From Oscillospiraceae bacterium (GTDB lineage Bacteria > Bacillota > Clostridia > Oscillospirales > CAG-272), in contig SVRK01000003.1 in the NCBI GenBank assembly GCA_015064855.1, positions 62,001-126,000 on the forward strand: a stretch of 64,000 bases of DNA. Reading direction: 5' to 3'. Position 1 is the first letter of the stretch. Every line of letters begins with the position of its first letter. The position numbers were made by a program, and so were the translations under genes. Under the pieces are notes generated by a model. That model was not told where the DNA came from. It was given only the letters and a program-made list of their open reading frames with translations, and did no database searches. This document shows, piece after piece, positions 8,357 to 17,190 of this stretch.

Positions 8357-9518
8357 TATTTGCCTCCTGCTTTAGGTAAGAAAATGATTTTGGATTATAA
8401 TCTAAATCAAAATAATCACGTATGATTTTTGCTATGAATGAGTAAGAGGGAAGTGTGCCTAAATTTTTTGCTTCACAACCGTTTCCTATAACGAAAAGCG
8501 GCACGTACTCTCTTGTGTGGTCGGTGCTTTCGTCCCCTGGGTCGCAGCCGTGGTCAGCGGTAATAATCAATAGGTCGTCTTCCTTTAAGCCCTCAATTAT
8601 TTTGGGGAGATACGAGTCAAACTCGGAAATTGCACGTGCATAGCCGTTAATGTCGTTTCTATGTCCGTAAACCATATCAAAGTCAACTAAGTTAGTAAAG
8701 CATAAGCCTGAAAAATTATTATCCATCAATGAAATAGTTGTTTCTATTCCTTCAAGGTTTGATGTTGTTTTGTGTTTTTCTGTGATTCCACATCCTGCGA
8801 AAATATCATTAATTTTTCCAACGGAAATAACGTCGTGCCCACTGCTTTTTAGTGCATCAAGCACCGTTTTATCGACAGGGGGAAGTGAAAAATCGCGTCT
8901 TTGGGGGCTTCTTACATAGTTTGGATGTTCACCATCAAAGGGCCTTGCTATAACTCTGCCAACACCCCACTCACCTGTTAGCATTTCTCTTGCAATTTCA
9001 CAATATCTATATAGCTCCTCAAGTGGAACGATGTCAGTATGTGCCGCAATTTGAAAAACGCTGTCTGCCGAGGTGTAAACTATCAAGTCCCCACTCTTTT
9101 GATGCTCTTTCCCGTAGTCCTTTATAACCTCTGTACCCGAATATGGCTTGTTACAAAGAACCTTCTTGCCTGTCCTTTTTTCAAATTCTTTTATTATTTC
9201 GTCATCAAAGCCGTTAGGAAAGATTGGCATCGGTTTTTCTGAAATTACTCCTGCTATTTCCCAGTGGCCGACGGTTGTGTCCTTGCCCTTGGAAAGCTCG
9301 GCACATCTGCCGAAAAAACCGAGAGGAGTGTCTGATTTTTCTAAAAAATCAACGCCATCAACGTTACCAATTCCACATTTTATAAGGTTGGGTATGTTAA
9401 AGTAAGCGGATTTTGATATGCTTTTCAAGGTGTTAGCTCCTGCGTCGCCAAAAAGATGTGCATCGGGAAGAGCGCCTATGCCAAAGCTATCAAGCACTAT
9501 TAAAAATATTCGCTTCAT
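8346..9518 (-). CDS. deoB: Phosphopentomutase
   Basis: Interconverts (deoxy)ribose-1-phosphate and -5-phosphate. The 390 residues show the alkaline-phosphatase-superfamily metal sites: N-terminal IVLDSFGIGALPDA, the phosphorylated Thr region GKDTTVGHWE, GKINDIFAGCGI, and late DMVYGHRND and ITADHGCDP. The start overlaps the deoD stop by 4 bases (ATGA). It links the phosphorylases on either side in the operon to DeoC. Confidence 0.97.
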   Translation of the reverse strand: MKRIFLIVLDSFGIGALPDAHLFGDAGANTLKSISKSAYFNIPNLIKCGIGNVDGVDFLEKSDTPLGFFGRCAELSKGKDTTVGHWEIAGVISEKPMPIFPNGFDDEIIKEFEKRTGKKVLCNKPYSGTEVIKDYGKEHQKSGDLIVYTSADSVFQIAAHTDIVPLEELYRYCEIAREMLTGEWGVGRVIARPFDGEHPNYVRSPQRRDFSLPPVDKTVLDALKSSGHDVISVGKINDIFAGCGITEKHKTTSNLEGIETTISLMDNNFSGLCFTNLVDFDMVYGHRNDINGYARAISEFDSYLPKIIEGLKEDDLLIITADHGCDPGDESTDHTREYVPLFVIGNGCEAKNLGTLPSYSFIAKIIRDYFDLDYNPKSFSYLKQEANNEN

Positions 9519-10222
9519 ATATTAATTGCTACCTCAAGCGCAAGCTTCATCATATCGGTAAAGGTCTTTTGTCTTTCTTCACTGCTTGTTGCCTCACCTG
9601 TTATTAAATGGTCTGAAATTGTGCAAATAGCAAGAGCGTTTTTGCCAAGTCTTGAAGCAGTCATATATAGAGCTGCAGCTTCCATTTCTACCGCCATAAC
9701 GCCCATTTTTTGCCAAGATATAGTGTCGCTTGAATCACTGTAAAATGTATCACTTGACAAGATGTTTCCTACGTGGTAATTAAGACCCATTTTCTTCGCT
9801 TTATCGACACAGGTGTCAAGAATTTTATAGCTGGCAATAGGTGCAAATGTACCGTTAAGTGCGTATTGTGATGCGAAATTTGAGTTTGTGCAAGCTCCCA
9901 TTCCAATGACAATATCGCGAACCTTGATTTTTTCTTGCATACCGCCTGCTGAGCCCACTCTTATGATGTTTTCAACTCCGTAAAATGAGAATAGCTCGTA
10001 TGAATATATTCCAATAGACGGCATACCCATTCCGCTAGCCATAACGCTGACAGGAACACCCTTATACGTTCCTGTGTAACCTTGAATACCGCGTACGTTG
10101 TTTACAAGAGTGGCATTTTCTAAAAAGTTTTCTGCGATAAATTTTGCACGCAAGGGGTCTCCCGGCATTAAAACCGTTTTTGCAAACGCTCCGATTTCTG
10201 CGTTAATATGAGGAGTCGCCAT
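9515..10222 (-). CDS. deoD: Purine nucleoside phosphorylase, DeoD type
   Basis: Phosphorolysis of purine (deoxy)nucleosides. The 235-residue hexameric-type enzyme shows MPGDPLRAKFIAE, the phosphate and base site segments GMGMPSIGIYSYEL and RVGSAGGM, VEMEAAALY, and CTISDHL, whose Asp acts as general acid. It overlaps deoC by 20 bases and deoB by 4, indicating translational coupling. Confidence 0.97.
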   Translation of the reverse strand: MATPHINAEIGAFAKTVLMPGDPLRAKFIAENFLENATLVNNVRGIQGYTGTYKGVPVSVMASGMGMPSIGIYSYELFSFYGVENIIRVGSAGGMQEKIKVRDIVIGMGACTNSNFASQYALNGTFAPIASYKILDTCVDKAKKMGLNYHVGNILSSDTFYSDSSDTISWQKMGVMAVEMEAAALYMTASRLGKNALAICTISDHLITGEATSSEERQKTFTDMMKLALEVAINI

Positions 10223-10880
10223 TACCTATACCGTCCTTTTCTACAATTTTAACAATTTTGCTCGTGCCTAGGCGAGACGCACCGAGGTTTAAGAACTCAA
10301 CTGCGTCATCAAGTGATGAAATGCCACCGGCTGCCTTAATTTTTACATGAGGTGCAACGTATTTCTTGAATAAAATAATATCTTCCTTTGTTGCTCCGCC
10401 CGTGCTAAAGCCTGTTGAGGTTTTTATAAAATCAGCACCCGAAAGGCTTACAAGCTCGCACATTTTCTGCTTTTCATAATCAGTAAGTAAGCAGGTTTCG
10501 ATAATCACCTTTAAAATTCTACCCTCGCAAGCTGATTTTATATCCTTTAAATCTCTTAAAACCTTGTCGTAATTTTCGCTTTTTAAATCGCCTATATTAA
10601 TTACAGTATCAATCTCGTCAGCACCGTTTAGTACAGCCTCTTGCGATTCAAAGCATTTGGTTCTTATGCTTGAATATCCGTTTGGGAAGCCTGTAACTGT
10701 GCATATTTTTATTTTGTCACCCACATATTCCTTGGCTGTCTTTACAAATGATGGTGGGATACAAACAGAAGCCGTATTATATTTTATTCCCTCATCGCAG
10801 GTTCTTTTTATATCATTCCAGGTTGCGTCCTGCTTAAGATAAGTGTGGTCAACGCACGAAAGTATATCTTTAATATCCAT
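10203..10880 (-). CDS. deoC: Deoxyribose-phosphate aldolase
   Basis: First gene of the operon. It cleaves deoxyribose-5-phosphate to acetaldehyde and glyceraldehyde-3-phosphate, passing nucleoside carbon to glycolysis. The 225-residue class I aldolase has the Schiff-base Lys in ADFIKTSTGF and the second catalytic Lys in KIKAAGG. The start chosen is ATG 10880, with GAGG 7 bases upstream, in preference to a TTG five codons earlier that lacks a ribosome site. Confidence 0.96.
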   Translation of the reverse strand: MDIKDILSCVDHTYLKQDATWNDIKRTCDEGIKYNTASVCIPPSFVKTAKEYVGDKIKICTVTGFPNGYSSIRTKCFESQEAVLNGADEIDTVINIGDLKSENYDKVLRDLKDIKSACEGRILKVIIETCLLTDYEKQKMCELVSLSGADFIKTSTGFSTGGATKEDIILFKKYVAPHVKIKAAGGISSLDDAVEFLNLGASRLGTSKIVKIVEKDGIGNGDSSY

Positions 10881-10913
10881 AATTTTACCTCGCAAAAATT
10901 ATTCTTTAATATT

Positions 10914-10942
10914 ATATTACCATAACACAGGTATAAATTCAA
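10914..10942 (-). promoter_or_regulatory. Sigma-A promoter of the deo operon
   Basis: On the minus strand TTGAAT (10937-10942), a 17-base spacer and TAATAT (10914-10919), followed by a 33-base leader to deoC. The -35 box abuts the hpf terminator hairpin, so the operon starts independently. No DeoR or CytR gene is found in the window. Confidence 0.65.
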
Positions 10943-10954
10943 TAAAAAAGTAAA

Positions 10955-10978
10955 AGGGCAGACTGATTAGTCTGCCCT
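10955..10978 (-). terminator. Terminator of hpf
   Basis: AGGGCAGACT and AGTCTGCCCT form a perfect 10-bp stem with a GATT loop just after the hpf stop. The minus strand then reads TTTTACTTTTTT. Confidence 0.9.
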
Positions 10979-10989
10979 CGATTTGAATT

Positions 10990-11517
10990 TTATTCAGGAA
11001 TGATAAGACCGTAACCACCTCTTTTGCGCTTATATACAACGCAGGTTTCAAGCGTGTCAGCATCCTTGAAAACAAAGAAGTCGTGTCCTAGCATGTTCAT
11101 TTGCAAAATTGCTTCCTCAACATTCATTGGCTTGAACGGGAAGGTTTTTGTTCTTACGCTTTGAACATATTCCTCTTCGTCGTAATTCTCGTTTAAATCT
11201 TCATCTATAATAGTAAAGGCATCAGCCTTGATTTTCTTTTGTAGTCGAGTCTTGTTTTTTCTAATTTGTCTTTCGAGGGCTTCGGTTGCAGAGTCAATGG
11301 CGGTAGCAAATGTATCTGCCGCTTCCTCGGCACGGAAAACCATTCCCTGTGAGCGAATGGTGATTTCAACCATTTCTTGACCATTTGGCAAGGAAAATGT
11401 AATGTCCATTTCTGCAGCATCATCAAAGAATTTGTCAAACTTAGCAAGCTTCTTTTCGGCGGTTTCCTTAACCTGGTCATAAACCTTCATTTGTCGTGCG
11501 GTAAAATTCATCTTCAT
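10990..11517 (-). CDS. hpf: Ribosome hibernation-promoting factor, long form
   Basis: A 175-residue long HPF. The N-terminal S30AE domain (about residues 1-100) binds the 30S decoding region. The C-terminal dimerisation domain (about 118-175: RTKTFPFKPMNVEEAILQMN through KRKRGGYGLIIPE) drives 100S dimer formation in stationary phase. The length fits the Firmicutes type rather than the short enterobacterial form. It is monocistronic with its own terminator and is preceded by a TATAAT box and an inverted repeat in the leader. Confidence 0.95.
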   Translation of the reverse strand: MKMNFTARQMKVYDQVKETAEKKLAKFDKFFDDAAEMDITFSLPNGQEMVEITIRSQGMVFRAEEAADTFATAIDSATEALERQIRKNKTRLQKKIKADAFTIIDEDLNENYDEEEYVQSVRTKTFPFKPMNVEEAILQMNMLGHDFFVFKDADTLETCVVYKRKRGGYGLIIPE

Positions 11518-11544
11518 GTGAACACCTTCTTTGCTAGTGAATTT

Positions 11545-11575
11545 CAGAACAACCTGTTCTGTTAATCATATTATA
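11545..11575 (-). promoter_or_regulatory. hpf promoter -10 box and leader inverted repeat
   Basis: On the minus strand a TATAAT box (11570-11575) has no good -35 partner. Just downstream lies the perfect inverted repeat CAGAACA-ACC-TGTTCTG (11545-11561), placed where a repressor would block initiation or an mRNA hairpin would form near the 5' end. The centre GAAC-N5-GTTC is one base wider than the usual Gram-positive LexA box. Confidence 0.45.
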
Positions 11576-11730
11576 TCACATATTGTTGTGAAAATAAATA
11601 GAAAAAATAAAAAAATATCAAAAAAATTGTGAAAAATAGCCAAAAATCGCAAAAGGCCGTGAAAAAACGCTAAAACAATTATAAAAATAAAAAAATGGTA
11701 AAAATTATAGTAAAAAGATAGCGTTTTTGT

Positions 11731-11759
11731 TTGACTTTTTCGTGGCAATATGCTATACT
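11731..11759 (+). promoter_or_regulatory. Sigma-A promoter of pfp
   Basis: TTGACT (11731-11736), a 17-base spacer and TATACT (11754-11759), with an extended -10 TGC. The start of transcription is expected about 30 bases before the ATG. Confidence 0.8.
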
Positions 11760-11797
11760 AAATATTGTTGATAATCAAAATTTGAGGAGGAGTGCTA

Positions 11798-13021
11798 ATG
11801 CTAGTTGGAAACGCGATAGTGGGACAGTCAGGCGGTCCAACATCAGCAATAAATGCTACCTTATCAGGCATAATTAGAGGCGCATCACGATGTGATTCTA
11901 TAAAAAAGCTTTTCGGTATGAAAAATGGTATAGAGGGATTTTTAGACGAAGAAATAATTGACCTTTCATTTCTTTTTCACGACGAGGACAAGCTTTCTTT
12001 GCTTGAAACGACACCCGCATGTGCACTCGGTTCTTGTAGAAAAAAACTGCCAAATTTAGACACTCCCTCTGACGTTTTTGCTAAAATTTTTGAAATTTTC
12101 AAGAAGAATGACATTAGATTCTTCTTTTATATCGGCGGTAATGACTCAATGGACACAGCTTATAAATTGTCAGAGTATGCAAAAACCATCGAATATGAAA
12201 TTAGAATAATAGGCGTGCCTAAAACAATCGACAATGATTTACCCTGTACAGACCACGCTCCCGGATATGGCTCTGCTGCAAAATTTATTGCAACTGCCGT
12301 TTCTGAAATTGCGACAGACTGTGCTGTTTACAAGACAAGAGCGGTTACTATAATTGAAGCTATGGGCAGAGATGCCGGTTGGCTTGCTTGCGCCGGTGCT
12401 TTGGCGAGAAAATACAATGGTATGGGTGCAGACCTTATTTATTTACCCGAAACTCCGTTTTACGATAACGAATTTATAAGTGCAATAGAAAAGTGTTTCA
12501 AAAGCCATCCAAACGTGGTTGTTTTAGTTAGCGAGGGCATTCGATATGAAAATGGCGAATATGTGGGGGCTAGCAAGCAAAGCGGAATGGTTGACGTTTT
12601 TGGGCACAGATACCTCGCCGGCACGGCGAAAAACCTAGAGGCGCTTGTTAAACAAGAGATTGGCTGTAAGGTGCGCTCTATTGAGTTAAATCTTTTGCAA
12701 AGATGCTCCTCGCACATTTTGTCCGCTACCGATATTTCTGAAAGCGTGGCTATTGGCAAACGCGCCGTGGAGCTTGCCGACTCGGGGCAAAGTGGGATAA
12801 TGCTTACCTTTGTACGAAAGGAGAGCGAAAGGTATGAGATCGACATTTCTTGTGTCTCTCTTGAAAAGGTTGCCAGGAGGGTCAAATACGTACCTCGTAG
12901 TTTTATAAATAGTGAAGGCAATAATGTGACTGAGGAATGTATTGATTATATTTCACCGCTTATTTTAGGCGAAATGCAAATTAAATATGAAAATGGTGTG
13001 CCTGTGCACATACGACTATAA
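11798..13021 (+). CDS. pfp: Diphosphate-dependent fructose-6-phosphate 1-phosphotransferase (PPi-PFK)
   Basis: A phosphofructokinase-family enzyme of 407 residues in group II (long) style. The start is GQSGGPTSAINATL. The phosphoryl-donor loop reads IGGNDSMDTA, and the next motif PKTIDNDL has Lys where ATP enzymes have Gly (PGTIDND). The Asp/Lys pair is the known signature of PPi-dependent enzymes. The fructose-6-phosphate site MGRDAGWLA and VSEG are present. ATG 11798 is used because GGAGG lies 7 bases upstream; an in-frame GTG two codons earlier is less well placed. It is co-directional with the DUF1846 gene 15 bases downstream. Confidence 0.9.
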   Translation: MLVGNAIVGQSGGPTSAINATLSGIIRGASRCDSIKKLFGMKNGIEGFLDEEIIDLSFLFHDEDKLSLLETTPACALGSCRKKLPNLDTPSDVFAKIFEIFKKNDIRFFFYIGGNDSMDTAYKLSEYAKTIEYEIRIIGVPKTIDNDLPCTDHAPGYGSAAKFIATAVSEIATDCAVYKTRAVTIIEAMGRDAGWLACAGALARKYNGMGADLIYLPETPFYDNEFISAIEKCFKSHPNVVVLVSEGIRYENGEYVGASKQSGMVDVFGHRYLAGTAKNLEALVKQEIGCKVRSIELNLLQRCSSHILSATDISESVAIGKRAVELADSGQSGIMLTFVRKESERYEIDISCVSLEKVARRVKYVPRSFINSEGNNVTEECIDYISPLILGEMQIKYENGVPVHIRL

Positions 13022-13036
13022 TGAAAAGGATAGATT

Positions 13037-14521
13037 ATGTATAAGGTTGGTTTTGACAATAACAAGTATCTTAAATTGCAATCCGAAAAAATCAAGGAAA
13101 GAATAGCACAGTTTGGCGGCAAGCTTTATCTAGAGTTTGGCGGCAAGCTTTTTGACGACTACCATGCGTCTCGCGTGTTGCCTGGTTTTGAACCTGACAG
13201 TAAAATAAGAATGCTTGCTGAGCTTAAGGACCAAGCTGAAATTATAATTGCTGTCAACTCTGCCGACATTGAGAAAAACAAGGTGCGTGGTGACCTCGGT
13301 ATTACGTACGACCTTGACGTTCTTCGTCTAATTGACGCATTCCGTGGCTTCGGCCTTTACGTTGGCAGTGTTGTTCTTACGAGATATGACACAACCGCAA
13401 GTGTAGAAAAGTTTAAAAATAAGCTTGAAGCTCTCGGTATAAAGGTGTATAAGCATTACCCAATAAACAACTATCCATACGATATAGATTACATAGTTAG
13501 CGACGAAGGCTATGGTAAAAATGAGTACATAGAAACTGAACGTTCACTTGTTGTTGTAACTGCACCTGGACCAGGCAGTGGTAAAATGGCAACGTGCTTG
13601 TCGCAAATTTATCACGAGCAGAAGAAGGGAATAAAGGCAGGATATGCAAAATTTGAAACCTTCCCAATTTGGAATATACCGCTATCTCATCCTGTAAACG
13701 TAGCTTATGAGGCTGCAACTGCCGACCTGAACGACATAAATATGATAGACCCATTCCATCTTGAGGCATATGGGACAACGGCGGTAAACTACAATCGTGA
13801 CGTTGAGATTTTCCCTGTTCTTCGCGCTATGTATGAGGGTATTATGGGTGAGTGCCCGTATAAATCTCCGACCGATATGGGCGTTAATATGGCGGGCAAC
13901 TGCATATTTGATGACGAGGCGGTTAGAGAAAGCGCAAATAATGAAATTATAAGAAGATATTATAGTGCGCTTTGCCAACAAAGAATGGGCAACGATTGTG
14001 ATGAAGAAATTAATAAAATAAAGCTTCTTATGAATCAAAGCAGTATAAACGTAAAGCAGAGAAGATGCATTCAAGCAGCGCAAGAAAGAGCCGAGGAAAC
14101 CGGTGCACCTGCCACCGCTATTGAGCTCTGTGACGGAAGAATTGTTACAGGCAAAACCTCGTCACTTCTCGGTGCATCAAGTGCAGTTTTGGTTAATGCA
14201 ATCAAAGCGATAGCGGGAATTGACAAAGAAATTGACATTATTTCACATGATGTTTTAGAGCCAGTTCAAAGGCTGAAAATAGAAAATCTGGGTAACCATA
14301 ACCCAAGACTACATACGGACGAGGTTCTTATTGCACTTGCAATAACCGCAGCAACGGACGAAACAGCAAAGCGCGCAATGGACGCCTTGAAGGATCTAAA
14401 GAATGCAGAGCTTCATTCATCTGTTATTTTGTCACCTGTTGATGTTGCGACGTTTAGAAAGCTTGGGGTGCACTTGACGTGTGAGCCGGCATATCAGACG
14501 AAAAAGCTTTTCCACGGCTAA
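13037..14521 (+). CDS. DUF1846 domain-containing protein
   Basis: A 494-residue soluble protein matching the DUF1846 family by its start (MYKVGFDNNKYLKLQSEKI), the conserved LYLEFGGKLFDDYHASRVLPGF block, and VVTAPGPGSGKMATCLSQ, a glycine-rich nucleotide-binding-like loop. The family is widespread in Firmicutes and I know of no established reaction. A short internal duplication (FGGKL twice, about residues 29-41) is visible in DNA as a repeated stretch. It follows pfp by 15 bases, so it is probably co-transcribed with this glycolytic gene. Confidence 0.85.
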   Translation: MYKVGFDNNKYLKLQSEKIKERIAQFGGKLYLEFGGKLFDDYHASRVLPGFEPDSKIRMLAELKDQAEIIIAVNSADIEKNKVRGDLGITYDLDVLRLIDAFRGFGLYVGSVVLTRYDTTASVEKFKNKLEALGIKVYKHYPINNYPYDIDYIVSDEGYGKNEYIETERSLVVVTAPGPGSGKMATCLSQIYHEQKKGIKAGYAKFETFPIWNIPLSHPVNVAYEAATADLNDINMIDPFHLEAYGTTAVNYNRDVEIFPVLRAMYEGIMGECPYKSPTDMGVNMAGNCIFDDEAVRESANNEIIRRYYSALCQQRMGNDCDEEINKIKLLMNQSSINVKQRRCIQAAQERAEETGAPATAIELCDGRIVTGKTSSLLGASSAVLVNAIKAIAGIDKEIDIISHDVLEPVQRLKIENLGNHNPRLHTDEVLIALAITAATDETAKRAMDALKDLKNAELHSSVILSPVDVATFRKLGVHLTCEPAYQTKKLFHG

Positions 14522-14552
14522 TATAGTTACGAAAATATGATATAAAGAACAA

Positions 14553-14586
14553 AAAAAGCAGAAATCCATTTGGATTTCTGCTTTTT
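14553..14586. terminator. Bidirectional terminator between the DUF1846 gene and XRE gene
   Basis: A perfect 15-bp stem (AAAAAGCAGAAATCC with GGATTTCTGCTTTTT) around an ATTT loop. The arms supply A/T tracts in both directions, so it ends pfp-DUF1846 on plus and the XRE gene on minus. Confidence 0.9.
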
Positions 14587-14605
14587 CTTTAATTTTTAGA
14601 GGCTC

Positions 14606-14881
14606 TTATTTACCAATGTGCTTTTTGATAGCGTTTTTTATATCGTAAAGAAGAGCAAGATCCTTTTCGGATAAGGCGTTAAAATAATCAAGTGACAATA
14701 AAAAATCAGCACTGATATTTAAAATTTGACATATTCTGCGTAGCTGTGTGAGATTAGGCTCTTGAACTCCACGTTCAATCTTTGAATATCCTGATTGACT
14801 CATAGGAATTTGACGTGCGATGCTCTCTTGTGACAAGTCTAAATCTTCTCTTGCAGCGCGAATTTTCTCTCCAATGTTCAT
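14606..14881 (-). CDS. XRE-family transcriptional regulator
   Basis: A 91-residue single-domain DNA-binding protein. A Cro/CI helix-turn-helix covers about residues 4-60 (IRAAREDLDLSQESIARQI, then SQSGYSKIERGVQEPNLTQL), ending in the usual LNISADFLLSL, with a short C-terminal helix. It is monocistronic. An inverted repeat overlaps its own -35 box, suggesting autorepression. Targets other than itself are not visible. Confidence 0.85.
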   Translation of the reverse strand: MNIGEKIRAAREDLDLSQESIARQIPMSQSGYSKIERGVQEPNLTQLRRICQILNISADFLLSLDYFNALSEKDLALLYDIKNAIKKHIGK

Positions 14882-14913
14882 TTTATCACCTCGTGTAAGA
14901 TTTTAATGCTTAT

Positions 14914-14955
14914 ATTATACTGAAAATCGTCGGTGAAACAATTGTATAGTTTCAC
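14914..14955 (-). promoter_or_regulatory. Promoter and operator of the XRE gene
   Basis: On the minus strand TTGTTT (14936-14941), 16 bases, TATAAT (14914-14919). The inverted repeat GTGAAAC (14933-14939) and GTTTCAC (14949-14955), with a 9-base spacer, covers the -35 box, a typical position for an autorepressor site. Confidence 0.6.
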
Positions 14956-14993
14956 TTTGTATTAAAAAGTGCATTTTATAATAAAATAATATT

Positions 14994-17129
14994 TTAATTT
15001 ATAGTATTAGCTTTAGCGTTACAAATTTCTTCGACCATTTGTAAAAGGAGTGCATTTTTGTTGCTTGAAAGCTCCGGGTCCTCATCTAACGTTTGCTTTG
15101 CACTTTCAAAAGCTGAAAAGACAAGAGCTGAGTCCTTACATGACTTAGCAATTCCCAATTCAAGCTGACCGGATTGTCTAACGCTTGAGTCTGACGAGAA
15201 GAAATCACCAGGACCACGCATTTCTAAATCCTTTTCTGCGATACTGTATCCGTCATAGAGGGTTTTTATAATATTTAATCTTTCTCGTGCGGTTTCGCCC
15301 TTTGAATCGGAAACTAAAACGCAATGAGATTTGCGTGAACCACGACCAACACGACCGCGTAGCTGATGAAGCTGTGAAAGACCAAAGCGCTCGGCATTTT
15401 CAACAATCATGAGTGATGCGTTCGGTACGTTCACACCGACCTCGATAACTGTGGTAGAAACTAAAATATCAATATTGCCTAAAGAAAACTCGGACATTAT
15501 AGCGTCCTTTTCCTTCCCCTTTAGTTTTCCATGTATGAAAGAGATATTTAAGTCGGGGAAAACCTCACTTGATAGCTTTTCTGCGTAATCAACAGCGGAC
15601 TTTAAAGGTGGCTGAGCTTCTTGATAGAAGAAAGAGAATGGGTCGTAATCGGATACGTTATCTATATCCTCCTTCCTTTCTTCGACGCTTGGACAAACAA
15701 TGTAAACCTGACCTCCCTCGTCAACCTGCTTTCTTATAAAAGCATTTAAGCGTTGGCGATAGGACTCGTCAACTACATATGTTGAAACCTTTTCTCTGCC
15801 AGGTGGCATTTCATCAATTAAGGAAATGTCAAGGTCTCCATACATCATAAATGAAAGGGTTCTCGGGATAGGCGTTGCACTCATAACCAGTGTATGTGCA
15901 AAAACTCCTTTATCGGAAAGAGAAGAACGTTGATTAGCGCCGAAACGGTGTTGCTCATCTGTTATTGCTAGGGCTAAATTGTTAAACTCGACAGAGTCTT
16001 GAATTAGTGCGTGTGTGCCTATGACAAATTTACATTCTCCTGATTTTAGGCGGGAGAGTGTCGTTTTTTTGCCTTTTGCGGATGTGCTACCGGTTAACAG
16101 CTCACAAGAAATTCCCAATTTATTAAACAGTGGAGATATAGATTCAAAGTGCTGGTTTGCAAGGATTTCCGTTGGTGCCATAAGAGCGCATTGATAACCG
16201 TTTTTGCAAGCTATATACGCACCCGCTGTGGCACAAAGCGTTTTTCCGCTACCAACGTCACCGACCAAAATTCTGTTCATTGGTTTGATGTGAAAATCAT
16301 CGTTTTTTGGACACGTGTCAAGGGCAATTTCGTTTATAGCCCTCATTTGTGCGCCCGTCGGGGTATATGGGATTAGCTTAAGCAAAGGGCTGATATCGGT
16401 ATCCTCAAAGCGAGGCGCCTTCTGAGTGCTTTGTACTGTTTTGATTTTGGAAAGGGCTAAAGCAAATATATAAAGCTCATCAAACGTAAGTCGCTTAATT
16501 GCTTTTTCAAGTGCTTCCTCCGTGCTTGGAAAATGAATGTTTTCAAGCGCATAGGTGAGGGTTGGTAAATTGTTTTTTTCTCTTATACTAGTTGGTAAAA
16601 AATCATTTACAAATTCTGGTAGCGATGAAACGATTTCTCGCATTAGCTTTATTAAGAATTTTTGATTAATGCCCGAAAAGAGTGGGTAAACCGGGACTAA
16701 AGCATCAAGCTCCTTCATGGGTAAAACAGGCTCGTATGAAGGAGACGTCATAGAAATTGTACGTTTTTCCTTTGTTGCCTTGCCCCAAAATCTAAAGGTT
16801 GCACCTTGATGAAATACGTCTTTAAGATAATTTTGATTGAAATATGTGATGTTTACCGAGCCGCTTTCGTCAAATGCACGAAATTTGAGTAGGTTCATAC
16901 CTCTTTTAATCATGGCAGCTTTTGGCTCGTTTGCTATTGTGAGAACGTATGAATGATATTCACCATAAGCATCTTCGTCTGCTAAAAGACGAACGTCGGC
17001 TCTGTTTTGATATGCTCTTGGAAAATGGTATAGAAGGTCCTTTACAGTAAAAAATCCGCCACTGTGTAGGCTTTTTTCTATTTTTTCACCAACTCCGTAT
17101 AGCTTTTTGACGGGTGTTTTGTAATCCAT
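14994..17129 (-). CDS. recG: ATP-dependent DNA helicase RecG
   Basis: Branch-migrating helicase for stalled forks and recombination intermediates. The 711 residues are of normal length. It has an N-terminal wedge/OB domain (about 1-250), then the helicase core with Walker A GDVGSGKT, DEQH box in ITDEQHRFGANQR, motif III MSATPIPRTL and motif VI QLRGRVGRGSRKSHC. The C-terminal TRG region is present. The ATG at 17129 has GGAGG immediately upstream. Confidence 0.97.
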   Translation of the reverse strand: MDYKTPVKKLYGVGEKIEKSLHSGGFFTVKDLLYHFPRAYQNRADVRLLADEDAYGEYHSYVLTIANEPKAAMIKRGMNLLKFRAFDESGSVNITYFNQNYLKDVFHQGATFRFWGKATKEKRTISMTSPSYEPVLPMKELDALVPVYPLFSGINQKFLIKLMREIVSSLPEFVNDFLPTSIREKNNLPTLTYALENIHFPSTEEALEKAIKRLTFDELYIFALALSKIKTVQSTQKAPRFEDTDISPLLKLIPYTPTGAQMRAINEIALDTCPKNDDFHIKPMNRILVGDVGSGKTLCATAGAYIACKNGYQCALMAPTEILANQHFESISPLFNKLGISCELLTGSTSAKGKKTTLSRLKSGECKFVIGTHALIQDSVEFNNLALAITDEQHRFGANQRSSLSDKGVFAHTLVMSATPIPRTLSFMMYGDLDISLIDEMPPGREKVSTYVVDESYRQRLNAFIRKQVDEGGQVYIVCPSVEERKEDIDNVSDYDPFSFFYQEAQPPLKSAVDYAEKLSSEVFPDLNISFIHGKLKGKEKDAIMSEFSLGNIDILVSTTVIEVGVNVPNASLMIVENAERFGLSQLHQLRGRVGRGSRKSHCVLVSDSKGETARERLNIIKTLYDGYSIAEKDLEMRGPGDFFSSDSSVRQSGQLELGIAKSCKDSALVFSAFESAKQTLDEDPELSSNKNALLLQMVEEICNAKANTIN

Positions 17130-17157
17130 ATTTGCCTCCTTTCGATAATTAAGTAAT

Positions 17158-17184
17158 ACCCGCAGAGAGGAAAACTCTGCGGGT
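17158..17184 (-). terminator. Hairpin after glcK, before recG
   Basis: ACCCGCAGAG and CTCTGCGGGT form a 10-bp stem with a 7-base loop immediately 3' of glcK on the minus strand. The following minus-strand sequence (ATTACTTAATTATCG) is AT-rich but not a clean T-tract, so partial read-through into recG is possible. Confidence 0.7.
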
Positions 17185-17190
17185 AGTTAA

